Positions 1 through 9,095 are shown, counted from the first letter of the stretch. The stretch: DNA of 64,000 bases from Anaerocolumna sp. AGMB13020 (GCF_033100115.1 NZ_CP136910.1:4839001-4903000); one strand, 5' to 3'. Notes: generated by a model from the letters alone, not told the origin. Numbers and translations are program-made.

Positions 1-1532
1 AGAAGAAGTCTGAGAGAAAGAAACTGCTTGGTGGTATCAGCTGCTCTCTTTTTGACTGGGAAGGGGACAAACCCTTAGAACGGAATTTTAGGGAATCTAT
101 AATGTACAAGCTTCATGTTCGTGGCTTTACCATGGATTCAAGTTCAGCGGTTAGCTGCCCCGGTACCTTCTATGGTATCACAGAAAAGATTCCTTATCTA
201 AAAGAACTGGGGATTAACTGCTGCCTGCTGCTGCCGATATATGAATTTGAAGAATCCCTGGAGAGTAAAGGGATTTATGATAAGATAAATTATTGGGGAT
301 ATACAGAGGATAATATATACTTTGCGCCCAAGGCAGCCTATGCCTTTCAAAAAGAGTCACCGGAGAAAGAGCTAAAATATATGGTAAAGGCTCTCCATAA
401 AAGCGGTATTGAGGTAATACTTGACATGAACTTCGCTCCCGGCACCAATACCATTGTTGTTTTGGAATGCCTGAGGTACTGGGTGAATGAATACCATATA
501 GATGGCTTCAGACTATCCAACAGTTCTGTTCCAGTATCCATAATTTCTTCAGATCCTTTGCTGGGAAAAACAAAGATATTATCGGAAGGCTGGGATTATA
601 GGATTCCGCCTGAGAAAAATAAAACCTTTATCAATTACGGTGAATGCAATCAAAATTTCAGCATTACGGCGAAAAGATTACTAAGAGGTGAGGAAGAGCA
701 GGTAAAAGATTTTGCCACGCAATTTACCTCTCTGTCAGAGGAGGCCGGAACTGTCAAATACCTGACGAATCATGATGGTTTTACCCTGTGGGATGTATTT
801 TCCTATGACAGGAAGCATAATGAAGCCAACGGAGAAAATAACAGGGACGGACAGGATTACAATTACAGCTGGAACTGTGGGAAAGAAGGAAAGGGCGGTA
901 AAAATATACTTGCACTTCGCCGGAAACAAATGAGAAATGCATTTGTTCTGCTGCTTTTATGTCAGGGAACACCCCTTATATTAGCGGGAGATGAATTCTG
1001 TAACACCCAGGAGGGAAATAATAACCCTTACTGCCAGGATAACAGCATTTCATGGCTTAACTGGGCAAAGGTATCGGAGGAATATGATATTAACCAATGG
1101 GTGAAAATGCTGATAGATATTCGCAGAACACATCCGGTGTTTCAGAGAAAAGACCCCTTTCGGCAAATGGATTATATTGCTTGTGGAATGCCGGATCTTT
1201 CTTTTCATGGAACCAGTCCCTGGTATCCTGATTATGATCATTACAGCAGACAATTAGGTATTATGTTATGTGGTGCCTATGCTGCGGTTGACAGTAATCT
1301 ATACGATGACTCTTTCTATCTTGCTCTTAATTTTCACCAGGATATGCAGGAATTTCATTTGCCAAAAGCCAGAGAGGGAGAAGTATGGATATTGTTACTG
1401 TCAACGGCGGAAGGATACTGCAGGGTTTTAGGAGAGCAGGAAGCTGAGATTGAAATCGGCAAAGCGGAGCGCTTTACTTTGGAAGGAAGAAGCATTAAGA
1501 TATATGTTACACAAAAAGTATTAGAAACATAA
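1..1532 (+). CDS. GlgX/isoamylase-like GH13 protein, 5'-truncated by window edge, catalytic motifs degenerate
   Basis: The reading frame is open from base 3 with no stop, and the residues before the ATG at 102 (FDWEGDKPLERNFRESI) fit the family, so the gene starts upstream of the window. The framework is that of glycogen-debranching/isoamylase-type GH13 proteins: MYKLHVRGFT, an (alpha/beta)8 core and NHDGFTLWDV (region IV, about 770-800), then a C-terminal beta domain. Region III keeps its glutamate (LSEGWDY, about 574-597). Region II reads DGFRLSNSS, so the nucleophile Asp is Ser (codon 516-518). Region I reads LDMNFAPG (about 420-443) in place of the usual DVVYNH. Known for the family: hydrolysis of alpha-1,6 branches in glycogen. 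Inference: this copy is inactive or altered and may serve as a glucan-binding or regulatory protein. Confidence 0.85.
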   Translation, partial: KKSERKKLLGGISCSLFDWEGDKPLERNFRESIMYKLHVRGFTMDSSSAVSCPGTFYGITEKIPYLKELGINCCLLLPIYEFEESLESKGIYDKINYWGYTEDNIYFAPKAAYAFQKESPEKELKYMVKALHKSGIEVILDMNFAPGTNTIVVLECLRYWVNEYHIDGFRLSNSSVPVSIISSDPLLGKTKILSEGWDYRIPPEKNKTFINYGECNQNFSITAKRLLRGEEEQVKDFATQFTSLSEEAGTVKYLTNHDGFTLWDVFSYDRKHNEANGENNRDGQDYNYSWNCGKEGKGGKNILALRRKQMRNAFVLLLLCQGTPLILAGDEFCNTQEGNNNPYCQDNSISWLNWAKVSEEYDINQWVKMLIDIRRTHPVFQRKDPFRQMDYIACGMPDLSFHGTSPWYPDYDHYSRQLGIMLCGAYAAVDSNLYDDSFYLALNFHQDMQEFHLPKAREGEVWILLLSTAEGYCRVLGEQEAEIEIGKAERFTLEGRSIKIYVTQKVLET

Positions 1533-1558
1533 GATATGGTCATAATAATGTCCACTGT

Positions 1559-1649
1559 TCTGACAGCCCTTCTTTGCGGTGGTTTCGTTTAACTATTTAA
1601 TCGAATCGATTGATTTTAATAAATATATACCGCAAAGAGGACTTTCAGA
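1559..1649. repeat. Imperfect inverted repeat in a gene-poor gap
   Basis: The arm at 1559-1579 (ending CTTCTTTGCGGT) pairs with 1629-1649 (starting ACCGCAAAGAGG) with few mismatches across a 49-base loop. No T-tract follows, so it is not a typical terminator, although it lies just after the GlgX-like stop. The rest of 1533-2039 holds only a 100-codon frame without a ribosome site, and I see no supportable gene there. Confidence 0.35.
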
Positions 1650-2039
1650 CCAGCATTCGGACATGTTCAAAGAATGGCGGCTGGTAAATGGTTTCAGCTT
1701 ATGAAAAAATTCGGTATAGTATCAAGAGTACCTGTCCCGTGTGTCATTCTCGGTTGTATCCGATGGATTAAAGTAAAGGTCCGAAAATTGATCCAGAAGC
1801 TCAGAGTGTTTGTCCGGAAAGTACATCGGACTATGAGTTTCAAAATCGGTAACGCTGTTTCTGTTTGGAAAACGGTAATAGCTTCGTTTGGAATGGTCAA
1901 AATACATACAAATACCCTCCTTACTGAATTATATTTCCGGGTTTGTCAGAAAACTCTGACGGTATACGTTGGATAAAGTGAAAGAATTAATTGGTTGTTC
2001 TGTTTGAGACTAGTATCTGTAGGTTAGGAGGAAATATAC

Positions 2040-2537
2040 TTGGTATCATTAAAAATACTGGATGTTAAAAGTTTTATGGGAAGTCTGCTCATCCAAAAGA
2101 TATTTGACAATTTTATGGTTTCAGAAGCTGAGGTGATAACCTATGCACATTTTTCCATAGATGGTAAGATAAATCAATCTTTTTATACAGAGGAAGAAAA
2201 GGAGGAACTGCAGCTAAAAAAATATGCCAAATGGGCAGATATAAAGCCCTATGTTTTTTCGGTTGTGAAAGGAAATAAGCTTCCTTTGTTCATAAAAATA
2301 GTAATGCTCTTATCACCGGAGAACACCGAAAAGCTCCTGGCCCAATCCGGTGTTGCTTTAAGCAAAGAGGACATTAACGGATTATTTTTAAATATTCGTT
2401 ATGAAAAAGAAAACCTGACCATTGTAACGGGAACCTCCATTGGGACCTTTACACTGGACAAGACACTTGATCATTTCTGGGATGAGAACGTGAAGAAGTT
2501 CCTAAAAAAAGAAGGTATTGCAGCGGAAGAGGAATAA
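2040..2537 (+). CDS. DUF5721-like conserved protein of unknown function
   Basis: A 165-aa soluble protein with a TTG start placed 7 bases after a strong AGGAGG (2027-2032). No signal peptide or membrane segment is visible. It is a mixed alpha/beta sequence, opening with a short hydrophobic strand-helix (ILDVKSFMGSLLI) and ending in charged helices. I recognise it as resembling DUF5721, a small family seen mainly in Lachnospiraceae, with moderate certainty. No catalytic motif is apparent and I assign no function. It sits immediately upstream of the CIRCE-controlled htpG but ends before that operator, so co-transcription with htpG is possible but not required. Confidence 0.6.
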   Translation: MVSLKILDVKSFMGSLLIQKIFDNFMVSEAEVITYAHFSIDGKINQSFYTEEEKEELQLKKYAKWADIKPYVFSVVKGNKLPLFIKIVMLLSPENTEKLLAQSGVALSKEDINGLFLNIRYEKENLTIVTGTSIGTFTLDKTLDHFWDENVKKFLKKEGIAAEEE

Positions 2538-2550
2538 AATAATTGTCTTG

Positions 2551-2577
2551 TTAGCACTCACTTTAAATGAGTGCTAA
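2551..2577. promoter_or_regulatory. CIRCE operator (HrcA binding site)
   Basis: Perfect inverted repeat TTAGCACTC-N9-GAGTGCTAA, identical to the canonical CIRCE consensus bound by the heat-shock repressor HrcA. It lies 7 bases upstream of the htpG -35 box, which implies HrcA control of htpG. Confidence 0.97.
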
Positions 2578-2584
2578 TTTTGTC

Positions 2585-2613
2585 TTGACAAATACATACA
2601 AGCGTATTAATAT
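2585..2613 (+). promoter_or_regulatory. Sigma-A promoter of htpG
   Basis: TTGACA, a 17-base spacer and TAATAT, directly downstream of the CIRCE site and about 40 bases before the htpG start. Confidence 0.9.
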
Positions 2614-2651
2614 TATGCTTATATGAGAGATAAAGAAAAGGAGCGATTATT

Positions 2652-4724
2652 ATGATGAATGAACATGGAAGTCTGTCAATTAATTCGGAAAATATATTTC
2701 CTATTATTAAGAAATGGCTGTATTCTGACCATGATATCTTCTTTCGCGAACTGATATCTAACGGCAGTGATGCTATAACAAAATTAAAGAAGTTAGAACT
2801 TATGGGAGAGGCGAAGCTTCCTGAGGACAATAAATTCAAAATAGAAGTAATTGTTAATCCGGAAGAGAAGACCATCAAGTTTATTGATAACGGTGTTGGT
2901 ATGACCTCTGATGAAGTGAAGGAATATATCAATCAGATAGCTTTTTCAGGAGCGACAGATTTCCTGAACAAATACAAAGACAAAACCAATGAAGAGCAGA
3001 TCATCGGTCATTTTGGTCTTGGTTTTTATAGTGCATTCATGGTTGCAGATAAGGTTACAATTGATACACTTTCCTGGCAGGAAGGTGTTGAAAGTGTTCA
3101 TTGGGAATCTGAAGGCGGTACCGAATTTGCCATGGAAGCAGGGGAGAAGGAGAGTAGAGGAACAGAGATTACCTTATACTTAAATGAAGAGAGCTATGAA
3201 TTCTCCAATGAGTATCGTGCAAAAGAGGTTATCGAGAAATACTGTTCTTTCATGCCTGTTGAGATCTACTTCAAAAATGCCAATGCAAAAGAAGAGCCAG
3301 AGGAAGAAATTGAAGAAGAAAACGAAGCAGCAGAAGAGGATGTAATCGATGCTGCAGTGGATGAAGACGGTAATGTAACAGAAGATAAAGCGGAAACAGA
3401 AGACAAAGCAGAAACAGAAGAGAAAAAGCAAAAAGGTCCTAAACCTATCAATAATACAACCCCTCTCTGGACCAAGCATCCCAATGATGTGACAGAGGAA
3501 GAATACAAAGAGTTCTACCGTACGGTTTTCCATGATTACAAAGAGCCTTTGTTCTGGATTCATTTAAATATGGACTATCCTTTTAACTTAAAGGGAATTC
3601 TATATTTCCCTAAATTAAATACCGAATATGATACCTTGGAAGGAACCATCAAATTATTCAGCAATCAGGTATTTATCGCTGATAATATCAAAGAGGTAAT
3701 ACCGGAATTCCTGATGTTGCTAAAAGGTGCTATCGATTGCCCTGATCTTCCTCTTAACGTATCCAGAAGTGCACTTCAGAATGATGGCTTTGTAAAGAAA
3801 ATTTCAGAGTATATCTCCAAAAAGGTTGCGGATAAATTATCCGGAATGTATAAGGTAGAGCGTGAAAGCTACGAAAAATTCTGGGATGATATCAGTCCTT
3901 TCATTAAGTTCGGATGCTTAAAGGATGACAAATTCAGAGATAAGATGAAGGATTTCATTATCTTTAAGAATCTTGAAGGCAAGTATGTTACTCTGCCTGA
4001 GTATGTAAAGGCAGCGAAAGGCGAAGCTTCTGATTCCGCTGAGGCTTCAGAGACCACAGAAGAAGTAAAAGCCTCCGAAAATACTGACGGCAGTGAGGGA
4101 GCAGATAAAGAAGAAAAGAAAGACATTGTCTACTATGTTACAAACGAACAACAGCAGAGTCAGTACATTAATATGTTCAAGCAGGAAGGCATTGATGCTC
4201 TTATCCTTACCCATAACATTGACCAGCCTTTTATCACTCAGTTAGAGCAGACGGAGAAGGATTACAAATTCCAGCGTATAGATGCTGATATCACAGACAG
4301 CTTTAAAGAAGAGGGCTCAACGGAAGAGGCTTTAAAAGATGAAAATGAGAAGCTTACAGAGCTGTTCCGAAAAGTATTAAACAAAGAAAAGCTCGAGGTT
4401 AAGGTCGTTAAGCTTAAGAATGAGAAGGTTTCTTCTATGATAACATTATCAGAAGAAAGCCGCAGAATGCAGGAAATGATGAAGATGTATAATATGTACG
4501 GAATGGATCCTAATATGTTTGGCAGCAGTGAAACCCTGGTGTTAAATGCTGGAAACAAACTGGTTCAATATATCTTCGAAAAGGAAGACAGTCAGTATGT
4601 GCCTCTGTTCTGTTCCCAGCTTTATGATCTTGCATTATTAAGCCATAAGCCACTTGATGGTGAAGCAATGACCAATTTTATTTCCAGAAGCAATGAGATA
4701 ATGGAGATTCTGGCAAAGAATTAA
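2652..4724 (+). CDS. htpG: Molecular chaperone HtpG (bacterial Hsp90) with two acidic insertions
   Basis: A 690-aa Hsp90 ATPase chaperone; ribosome site AAAGGAGCG precedes ATGATG (start 2652 or 2655). The GHKL ATP site is intact: the helix with ELISNGSDA (33-41), DNGVGM (79-84) and GHFGLGFYSAFM (119-130). Middle-domain motifs include LPLNVSRSALQ, and a C-terminal dimerisation domain follows. Two acidic low-complexity inserts stand out. Residues 211-263, between N and middle domains, occupy the place of the eukaryotic Hsp90 charged linker; about 457-492 lie late in the middle domain. Bacterial HtpG (E. coli 624 aa) lacks both, which accounts for the extra length. Regulation: the CIRCE site and sigma-A promoter upstream indicate heat induction through HrcA. 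Confidence 0.97.
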   Translation: MMNEHGSLSINSENIFPIIKKWLYSDHDIFFRELISNGSDAITKLKKLELMGEAKLPEDNKFKIEVIVNPEEKTIKFIDNGVGMTSDEVKEYINQIAFSGATDFLNKYKDKTNEEQIIGHFGLGFYSAFMVADKVTIDTLSWQEGVESVHWESEGGTEFAMEAGEKESRGTEITLYLNEESYEFSNEYRAKEVIEKYCSFMPVEIYFKNANAKEEPEEEIEEENEAAEEDVIDAAVDEDGNVTEDKAETEDKAETEEKKQKGPKPINNTTPLWTKHPNDVTEEEYKEFYRTVFHDYKEPLFWIHLNMDYPFNLKGILYFPKLNTEYDTLEGTIKLFSNQVFIADNIKEVIPEFLMLLKGAIDCPDLPLNVSRSALQNDGFVKKISEYISKKVADKLSGMYKVERESYEKFWDDISPFIKFGCLKDDKFRDKMKDFIIFKNLEGKYVTLPEYVKAAKGEASDSAEASETTEEVKASENTDGSEGADKEEKKDIVYYVTNEQQQSQYINMFKQEGIDALILTHNIDQPFITQLEQTEKDYKFQRIDADITDSFKEEGSTEEALKDENEKLTELFRKVLNKEKLEVKVVKLKNEKVSSMITLSEESRRMQEMMKMYNMYGMDPNMFGSSETLVLNAGNKLVQYIFEKEDSQYVPLFCSQLYDLALLSHKPLDGEAMTNFISRSNEIMEILAKN

Positions 4725-4773
4725 TAATATGAATCCAAAAAAGGAATAATTAGAATATATAGTAAATACAAAG

Positions 4774-4808
4774 GACAGTTTCTGAAATTCAGAAACTGTC
4801 TTTTATTT
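4774..4808 (+). terminator. Intrinsic terminator of htpG
   Basis: A 12-bp perfect stem, GACAGTTTCTGA with its complement (4774-4800), followed by TTTTATTT. Confidence 0.92.
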
Positions 4809-4847
4809 GCGTAATTAAAAGGACTCATATAATTAACAAGACTCAGT

Positions 4848-5060
4848 TTAGGGTGTGTATGTAAACTCATTGTATACCGTCCTTAAGGCTCTAATTTGAA
4901 GTACCCTGCCCTGTATTCTTGGGAGCATAACAACACTACGTCCCTGAATAGCACCATGATTCCCATAAACTGGAACCTCCAAACCGGTACAAGTAGTTTT
5001 CAGACATAGACCCAGGCAATCATGCCTTCCAATGTTTACTATAGGATAGCAATCAGAATT
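4848..5060 (-). other. Unexplained conserved block A: possible small ORF or structured RNA (related to 31.95 kb)
   Basis: On the minus strand 70 codons are open from 5060 to a TAA at 4848-4850, giving a Cys-containing peptide with LCLKTTCTGLEVP and VVMLPRIQGRVLQIRA. No ATG with a ribosome site precedes it; the only Met is internal. The segment between about 4912 and 5015 resembles 31924-32018 (shared TTGGGA, CACT.CGT and TTTCAG.CATA on the plus strand). The second copy does not keep the frame open. It may therefore be a structured RNA, a decayed gene or a small peptide gene. I cannot name it. Confidence 0.35.
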
Positions 5061-5264
5061 TTATAGAAAATTTATAGAAAACCTCTTTAAAATTATTATA
5101 TTATGTGCTACAATTGGTAGTAATCAAAACTACATTAGGTGGTATTTGTAATAAAGGGATGTGGTTGACATAACCGATATTATGGAAACTAAATTGAAAT
5201 ATTTTTACAGTGAAAATACTGTTTTAATTTTAGAAAGCAACAGAAATTTATGGAGGATGACCAT

Positions 5265-6101
5265 ATGTCGTATAAGATAATTGTAGACAGTTGTACAGAT
5301 TTAACCGAAGAAATGAGAAAAGACAGCCACTTTCATTTCGTACCCTTGGAGTTGCAGGTGGGTGAGACCAGAATCGTGGATGATGAGACCTTTGATCAGG
5401 CAAATTTTTTGAAAATGGTGAGAGAATCTCCTACTAGTCCGAAATCCTCCTGTCCTTCTCCAGAAGCCTATATGAAATTGTTTGGAGGAGAAGAGGATAT
5501 ATATGTAGTAACTCTTTCTGCTAATTTAAGCGGATCTTTTAATAGTGCGGAAGTAGGTAAAAATTTGTATTTGGAAGAGAATACATCTAAAAACATAGAA
5601 ATCTTTAATTCCTGCTCCGCTTCCGTAGGGCAGGCTCTGATAGCTCATAAGATCAGAGAACTGGCTGGTGCAGGCAAGCCCTTTCATGAAGTTGTAGAGG
5701 CTGTTCATAAATTCAGGGATGGCTTAAGTACAAAATTTGTACTGGAGAATCTGGACACCTTAAGAAAGAGCGGTAGACTTACAGGTCTTAAAGCGGTTAT
5801 AACCAGTGTTTTAAATATCAAACCCGTGATGATGGCTACACCGGAAGGTACAATCACCAAGCTGGATCAGGCCAGAGGTATTCAGAAAGCGCTGGGGGTA
5901 ATGGTTGAAGCGGTGGAAAAAGATGTTAAAACCCCCCAAGACAGGATATTGGGAATTGCGCACTGTAATAATTACGGAAGAGCCCAGTATGTGAAAGAAG
6001 AGCTCTTAAAGAGAGTATCCTTTAAAGACTGTATCATCGTGGATACAGCAGGTGTAAGCACCATGTATGCAGGAGATGGCGGTGTAATTGTGTGTTATTA
6101 A
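5265..6101 (+). CDS. DegV family fatty-acid-binding protein
   Basis: A 278-aa two-domain DegV protein. The start at 5265 is chosen over an upstream in-frame ATG because GGAGG (5252-5256) lies 8 bases before it. Family marks: N-terminal IIVDSCTDL, SANLSGSFNSA (ligand-carboxylate loop), LDTLRKSGRL and LNIKPVM. DegV/FakB-type proteins bind a fatty acid and, where the kinase FakA is present, hand it over for phosphorylation into phospholipid synthesis. No fakA lies in this window. It is followed by a terminator and so appears monocistronic. It is one of three DegV paralogs here and the most divergent of them. Confidence 0.93.
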   Translation: MSYKIIVDSCTDLTEEMRKDSHFHFVPLELQVGETRIVDDETFDQANFLKMVRESPTSPKSSCPSPEAYMKLFGGEEDIYVVTLSANLSGSFNSAEVGKNLYLEENTSKNIEIFNSCSASVGQALIAHKIRELAGAGKPFHEVVEAVHKFRDGLSTKFVLENLDTLRKSGRLTGLKAVITSVLNIKPVMMATPEGTITKLDQARGIQKALGVMVEAVEKDVKTPQDRILGIAHCNNYGRAQYVKEELLKRVSFKDCIIVDTAGVSTMYAGDGGVIVCY

Positions 6102-6194
6102 GAGCTGCTGTTGCAAGACAGTCCATTTACTGACTGGGCATTGAGATTGGCTGACATAGTAGCTTTTAACAGAAAAAATAGTAACATATCATAT

Positions 6195-6240
6195 AAAGAC
6201 CTGTATAGGGCATAACAGCCGCCCTGTCAGGTCTTTATTT
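6195..6240 (+). terminator. Intrinsic terminator after DegV
   Basis: AAAGACCTG (6195-6203) pairs with CAGGTCTTT (6228-6236), enclosing an inner GGGC/GCCC stem, followed by ATTT. Confidence 0.8.
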
Positions 6241-6292
6241 ACAAAATACACCCAGACCATAATCTCTGCGTAGGATCCTTACTTAAAAATTC

Positions 6293-6321
6293 TTGTCATA
6301 TCAGAAATCTTCTGGTATAGT
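6293..6321 (+). promoter_or_regulatory. Candidate sigma-A promoter of the ubiD operon
   Basis: TTGTCA, a 17-base spacer and TATAGT, about 65 bases before the ubiD start and downstream of the DegV terminator. Confidence 0.7.
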
Positions 6322-6385
6322 AGGTGTGTTAGAGCTGTTTAACTGATGCAATGTGAAAAGATTAACGGAATGCAGGTAGAAAAAG

Positions 6386-8077
6386 ATGTCACATAAGGAT
6401 TTACAAGGATTTATAAAGGCCTTGGAGAAAAAAGGTGAGCTGAAACGTATCAAGGCAGAGGTTTCCTCTGAGCTGGAAATTACAGAAATAGCAGACAGAA
6501 TTTCCAAAGAATACGGAAGCGCACTTTTATTCGAAAAGGTAAAAGATTCGCCCTATCCATTGCTGATAAATGCCATGGGAACCTTTGAAAGAATGAGTAT
6601 GGCCTTGGAGGCTGAAACCTTGGATGAAATAGGGGATGAAATTAAAGAGTATCTGGAGCTTCGTAATTACCTTACCATAAAAGGATTGATAAGGAGTGTT
6701 CCCAGATTATTCAGGCTTCTCTATGCTCTGCCCCTTAAAAGGCCGGGAAGAGGAAAATGCCAACAGATTATAGAAAAAGAAGTGAATTTATATAATTTGC
6801 CGGTGTTAAAATGCTGGCCTTTGGATGCAGGGAGGTTTTTTACCCTGCCTTTAGTTTTTACCAAGGACAGGAATACGAAGCAGCAGAACGTGGGTATGTA
6901 CCGAATGCAGGTATTAGATGAGAAAACCACGGGGATGCACTGGCATAAACATAAAGACGGTTCGGAAATCTATGGAGGATATAAGGCGAAAGGGGAGCGA
7001 ATGCCCGTATCCGTAGCCCTTGGCTGTGATCCGGCTATTACCTATGCGGCAACAGCACCTTTGCCGAAAATGCTGGATGAAATGATGCTAGCCGGCTGGC
7101 TTCGGAAATCCAATGTAACCATGGTAAAATGTGTTACCAACGATATATATGTACCTGCTAATGCTGAAATTGTGCTGGAGGGTTATGTTGACACCACAGA
7201 GGACCTGGTACTTGAGGGACCTTTTGGTGATCATACAGGTTATTATTCCCTGGCAGATTACTATCCGAGATTTCATGTGACCTGTATCACCCACAGAAAG
7301 GCAGCAATCTATCCTGCTACTGTAGTGGGAAAGCCTCCCATGGAAGACTGTTATATGGCAAAAGCAACTGAAAGGATCTTTCTGCCTATCCTGAAAATGC
7401 AGATTCCAGAGCTTAAGGATATTAATCTTCCTTTAGAAGGTGTATTTCATAATTGCGCTATCCTCTCTGTCCGTTCTGCATACCCAGGTTGTGCCAGAAA
7501 GGTCATGAATGCAGTATGGGGAATGGGACAGATGATGTATACCAAGCTTGTGGTTATTGTAAATGAAAATGTGGATGTGCAGAATCTGAAAGAAGTAGGA
7601 CAGGCAGTTCTTAGAAATGTAGGGAGTCTTCATGACCTCCTCTTATCCGAAGGACCGCTGGATGCACTTGACCACTCCTCTGACAAAGCCTTATATGGCA
7701 CCAGACTGGGTGTGGATGCAACTACAGTAAGAGAAACAACAGGAAAAGAAAATTTTAAGGTTATTCAGATCAGCAAGAAATACCCCGGTGAAGCAAAGGA
7801 TTTGTTAATGAAACATCTAAAAGAAAATGATGATAAATTTGTCATTGCGGTAGATGATAGTGTGGACATTTCAAATTTTTCCCTGGTAATGTGGAAATTC
7901 TTTAATAATATCGATGCGAAAAGAGATTTGATAGCTTTAGAAAATAAGTTTGGTATTGATGCAACAAAAAAATGGAAAGAGGAAGGACTTACCAGAGACT
8001 GGCCGGAAGACATAACCATGTCACAGGAAATTATTGATCTGGTTAGTGAAAGATGGAAAGAATATGGGCTTGATTAA
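6386..8077 (+). CDS. ubiD: UbiD-family prenylated-FMN decarboxylase
   Basis: A 563-aa member of the UbiD family, which decarboxylates aromatic or alpha,beta-unsaturated acids using prenylated FMN. The C-terminal half has the family hallmark EGPFGDHTGYYS with the conserved acidic residues, followed by VVGKPPMEDCYM. There is no signal peptide. ubiA overlaps its 3' end and ubiX follows, so decarboxylase, prenyltransferase and prFMN synthase are encoded together, as in ubiquinone synthesis and the late futalosine (MqnP/L/M) pathway. The natural substrate cannot be read from sequence. A naphthoate or benzoate quinone precursor is the inference, because of the UbiA partner and the importer genes downstream. 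Confidence 0.9.
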   Translation: MSHKDLQGFIKALEKKGELKRIKAEVSSELEITEIADRISKEYGSALLFEKVKDSPYPLLINAMGTFERMSMALEAETLDEIGDEIKEYLELRNYLTIKGLIRSVPRLFRLLYALPLKRPGRGKCQQIIEKEVNLYNLPVLKCWPLDAGRFFTLPLVFTKDRNTKQQNVGMYRMQVLDEKTTGMHWHKHKDGSEIYGGYKAKGERMPVSVALGCDPAITYAATAPLPKMLDEMMLAGWLRKSNVTMVKCVTNDIYVPANAEIVLEGYVDTTEDLVLEGPFGDHTGYYSLADYYPRFHVTCITHRKAAIYPATVVGKPPMEDCYMAKATERIFLPILKMQIPELKDINLPLEGVFHNCAILSVRSAYPGCARKVMNAVWGMGQMMYTKLVVIVNENVDVQNLKEVGQAVLRNVGSLHDLLLSEGPLDALDHSSDKALYGTRLGVDATTVRETTGKENFKVIQISKKYPGEAKDLLMKHLKENDDKFVIAVDDSVDISNFSLVMWKFFNNIDAKRDLIALENKFGIDATKKWKEEGLTRDWPEDITMSQEIIDLVSERWKEYGLD

Positions 8078-8945
8078 GATTATTCAAAAGGTTGTTGATA
8101 AATTAAAGCAATACGGAAAACTGGTTATGTTCTCCCATACGATTTTCTCCCTAAGCTTTGCTGTGGTGGCAATGGTGCTGGCGTCAAAAGGAATACCAGA
8201 CTTTAAAACCGTATTTTTTATACTGGTCTGCTTCATGGGCGCAAGAACCGGAGCAAATGCCATCAATCGTGTCATAGATGCTGAAATAGATGCCAGGAAT
8301 CCAAGAACGAAGAGCCGTCAGCTGCCAAAAGGCGAAATTAACAAAAAAGAGGTCATATTACTTACCAGCTTCTGTTTTCTCGTAATGCTATATGGCGCAT
8401 ACCGCTTAAATTTTATATGCCTGCTGCTATCACCCATTGCGCTGATACTATTGATCGGATACTCCTATTGCAAAAGATTTACTTTCCTATGTCATTTTGT
8501 ACTTGGAGTGACTTGTGCCTGCGCGCCGGTGGGAGCCTGGCTTGCCGTTACAGGCAGCCTTACCTGGGTGCCGTTGTTCTTGGGAGCAGCCAATACCCTA
8601 TGGGTGGCAGGTTTTGATATTATCTATGGCTGTCAGGATTATGAATTTGATAAAGCAAACAACCTGCATTCGGTTCCGGTTAAGTTTGGTGTGAAATATG
8701 CTTTGTGGATATCGGCTTTTCTGCATACGGTAACTCTTTTCTGCTTGATTGCCATCGGTATTCTATCACCTGACCTTTCAGTAATTTATTATACGGGAAT
8801 CGCAGTGATTGCAGCCTTGTTCCTGGCTGAATACAGGATGGTGTCACCTGATAACCTGGTCAATGTCAATATTGCTTCTTATAGTGTCAACCAGATTGTA
8901 AGTATTGTTTTTCTCCTATTTGGCCTGACAGATGCATTTCTGTAA
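8064..8945 (+). CDS. ubiA: UbiA-family aromatic prenyltransferase
   Basis: A 293-aa integral membrane protein with about eight or nine hydrophobic segments. The ATG at 8064 (MGLIKII) is preferred to an upstream in-frame alternative because GGAAAGA precedes it; it overlaps the ubiD stop by 14 bases, suggesting translational coupling. Both Asp-rich prenyl-diphosphate/Mg sites are present: NAINRVIDAEIDARNPRTK (NxxxDxxxD, near residue 70) and DIIYGCQDYEFDKAN (near 185). Known role: transfer of a polyprenyl chain onto an aromatic acceptor in the membrane. With UbiD and UbiX this could be MqnP-like, but no methyltransferase or early futalosine gene is seen in the window. Confidence 0.92.
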   Translation: MGLIKIIQKVVDKLKQYGKLVMFSHTIFSLSFAVVAMVLASKGIPDFKTVFFILVCFMGARTGANAINRVIDAEIDARNPRTKSRQLPKGEINKKEVILLTSFCFLVMLYGAYRLNFICLLLSPIALILLIGYSYCKRFTFLCHFVLGVTCACAPVGAWLAVTGSLTWVPLFLGAANTLWVAGFDIIYGCQDYEFDKANNLHSVPVKFGVKYALWISAFLHTVTLFCLIAIGILSPDLSVIYYTGIAVIAALFLAEYRMVSPDNLVNVNIASYSVNQIVSIVFLLFGLTDAFL

Positions 8946-9095
8946 GGGATTAGTCAGAGCAAAGAGCCGAAGTCTTCCACTATAATTGGAATGCGGCAAG
9001 GTGCGAATGAGTTATGGTAAGAAATAATCAAATATGTAAATAATAATGAGTTTATGTATACATATACGAAATATCTGACAGGACAGGAGGCTGTT

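Noticed and set aside
1674..1976. 100-codon frame after the GlgX-like gene
   Set aside because: No ribosome site, no recognisable family, unusual Val/Lys/Arg-rich composition, and competing frames on the other strand.
3180..3563. Long minus-strand frames opposite the htpG acidic linker
   Set aside because: Shadow of Glu/Lys-rich coding sequence with no start signal.
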